The notes beneath the pieces were generated by a model. It made no database searches and was not told the origin of the DNA. It saw only the letters and a list, made by a program, of their open reading frames with translations. Both the position numbers and the translations under genes were made by a program. From a virus: DNA of 22,458 nucleotides. Below, one piece after another: positions 21,486 to 22,458 of the stretch. The DNA lies in the IMG/VR virus record IMGVR_UViG_3300038714_000013, positions 1 to 22,458 of that record; one strand, written 5' to 3'. Position 1 is the stretch's first letter, and each line of letters begins with the position of its first letter.

Positions 21486-22002
21486 TTTTTAAACTCCTTA
21501 CTACTTCGATGGCACTATCCAAAGGCATTTTAAACCACTCACATTTTTCTTCTTCTGCTATCCAACTAGCCCTCTCATGTGCCATGCTCTCAGCTAATCG
21601 TCTATCATCTACAGGAACAGCTAACTCTAGTTTATAATCCCTGAAAGGTGAAGAAGTTTGATACCCTTTTAATCTATCCTCTGCATCAACTGCCATACCT
21701 ATTTTTACCCAACCTTTCCATGCAGGGTTGGACATTACATATATATAACCATCTACTATCTCATTAAAAGAATGAGACATATTCTTTTTTATTTCTTCTA
21801 ATTTATCCGTATTTGACTTTTTAGTCAAGCCCATTTTTTCAAATGCTTTCCACATACCTTCTTTTAAATATGTTTTATTAAATGGATGTTTAGGATTACC
21901 TAAACGCATTCTCTTTCCATTAATAGTAACTCTTGCCCTGTTTTCATAGTAACCTTGCAGGGTTGGTGGATGTAGTTTAGTAAAGTCTTTTGTTGTTCTC
22001 AT
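21469..22002 (-). CDS. T5orf172/GIY-YIG-type domain protein
   Basis: This is a 177-residue protein. Residues 85-160 match the T5orf172 (GIY-YIG clan) pattern: 'GYIYVMSNPAWKGWVKIGMA' (the GIY and YIG halves), Arg110 in 'EDRLKGYQTSSP', Glu138 and His142 in 'RLAESMAHE', and 'EWF' at 155-157. The clan makes metal-dependent DNA nicks. The N-terminal 80 residues are basic, with 'TLQGYYENRARVTINGKRMR' possibly a DNA-binding part. It sits between helicase and polymerase, starts with an ATGA overlap and ends 17 bases inside polA, so it is a fixed operon member rather than a recent homing insertion. GAGGT lies 8 bases before the ATG. Whether it cuts DNA is unproven. Confidence 0.8.
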   Translation of the reverse strand: MRTTKDFTKLHPPTLQGYYENRARVTINGKRMRLGNPKHPFNKTYLKEGMWKAFEKMGLTKKSNTDKLEEIKKNMSHSFNEIVDGYIYVMSNPAWKGWVKIGMAVDAEDRLKGYQTSSPFRDYKLELAVPVDDRRLAESMAHERASWIAEEEKCEWFKMPLDSAIEVVRSLKNETSS

Positions 22003-22458
22003 GCTGTATACCTCGCTAATCTATAATCAAGTTCACAATGCACACTTCCATGCCAACCTGATAGTTTATTTTTAACTACGTTTAAATGTCTTTGTGCATC
22101 TTCTTCCTCTTGTCCTTCAACTTGAGGATTCTTAGCAATCAGTATCATCAAGTCTGCTTCAGCAGCTTTACCTGTTCTACTGCCTTCCATCATACTTTGA
22201 TTTAATACTATCTTGCCCTCAGCTTCTGCACTTAACTGAGACATATATAGCACAGCACATTCATACTGCTTTGCTATCTGTCTTGCATGTATGGCACATG
22301 CTTTTAATGCTTCATCTGCTCTTGCAAATCCATTATAGGTAGCGAATTTATCACCCATATCTAACACAACTATGTCAGGTCTAGAAGATTTAACTGCTGA
22401 CTCTACCCAATTCATGTCATACATTGTCGAATCTTTTATTCGTATGTTATCTCGTATC
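21999..22458 (-). CDS. DnaB-type replicative helicase, C-terminal part (5' truncated by window)
   Basis: The frame is open to the last base of the window, so only the C-terminal 152 or so residues are seen; the Met at 22424 is probably internal. Visible RecA-fold parts are the Walker B strand 'PDIVVLDMGDKFA', the following 'YECAVLYMSQLSAEAEGK' and 'MMEGSRTGKAAEADLMILIA' (DnaB motif with sensor-like residues), and the C-terminal arginine-finger region 'RHLNVVKNKLSGWHGSVHCE'. It is the hexameric 5'-3' helicase that would work with the polymerase. The Walker A and any primase part lie outside. The stop overlaps the next start as ATGA. Confidence 0.88.
   Translation of the reverse strand, partial: IRDNIRIKDSTMYDMNWVESAVKSSRPDIVVLDMGDKFATYNGFARADEALKACAIHARQIAKQYECAVLYMSQLSAEAEGKIVLNQSMMEGSRTGKAAEADLMILIAKNPQVEGQEEEDAQRHLNVVKNKLSGWHGSVHCELDYRLARYTA

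Noticed and set aside
21801-21829. TTGACT-N17-TAAATT on the minus strand inside the GIY-YIG gene
   Set aside because: The -10 box has four of six matches, it lies in mid-gene, and polA already follows by overlap.

Overview
The window is a 22.5 kb piece of a low-GC, tightly packed, lytic-type tailed-phage genome, most likely a marine podovirus of the HMO-2011 type (phages of SAR116, SAR11 and related marine Alphaproteobacteria). The grounds are the very AT-rich coding, the gene content (family A DNA polymerase with a DnaJ-like zinc finger inside it, monomeric B12-dependent ribonucleotide reductase, MazG, T7-type endonuclease I, DnaB-type helicase) and marine-phage tail-fibre modules such as the YEEGTWTP motif. 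The host is an inference. No portal, capsid, terminase, integrase, RNA polymerase, tRNA, CRISPR array or insertion sequence is visible. No gene-free stretch exceeds 300 bases; the longest is about 55 bases.

Plus strand, 1-13410, late virion genes. First comes the 3' end of a tail/fibre protein (2-250), then a perfect-consensus sigma70-type promoter (254-282). The fibre block follows: a 116-aa beta-rich protein, two long fibres with a shared C-terminal motif, a fibre with a carbohydrate-binding-like region, a 62-aa protein and a short fibre with the same motif (304-4830). After a 52-base gap with a hairpin come two small genes, one a membrane-anchored coiled-coil protein (4883-5430). The block ends with large proteins that look like internal or DNA-ejection proteins (5433-13410): a 766-aa protein with 11/22-residue repeats, two small proteins, a 522-aa helical protein and an 1131-aa protein with hydrophobic Gly/Ala-rich segments.

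Minus strand, 22458-13411, replication and nucleotide genes, transcribed right to left toward the late genes: DnaB-type helicase (5' end outside the window), a GIY-YIG/T5orf172 protein, DNA polymerase, a candidate ssDNA-binding protein with its own promoter inside the polymerase 3' end, a Cas4-like Fe-S PD-(D/E)XK nuclease, a small coiled-coil protein, endonuclease I, a hypothetical protein, a DUF3310 protein, a 58-aa gene, class II ribonucleotide reductase, a hypothetical protein, a ribosome-modulation-factor-like protein and MazG. Together they can unwind and copy DNA, process recombination intermediates and host DNA, and make and clean up dNTPs. Many junctions are TAATG or ATGA overlaps, so translation is probably coupled along both operons. 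The two operons converge with no spacer at 13410/13411.

The least explained items are the two matching promoters, the zinc finger in the polymerase, the 11/22-residue repeat protein, the Fe-S nuclease without CRISPR, the RMF-like protein and the candidate SSB.
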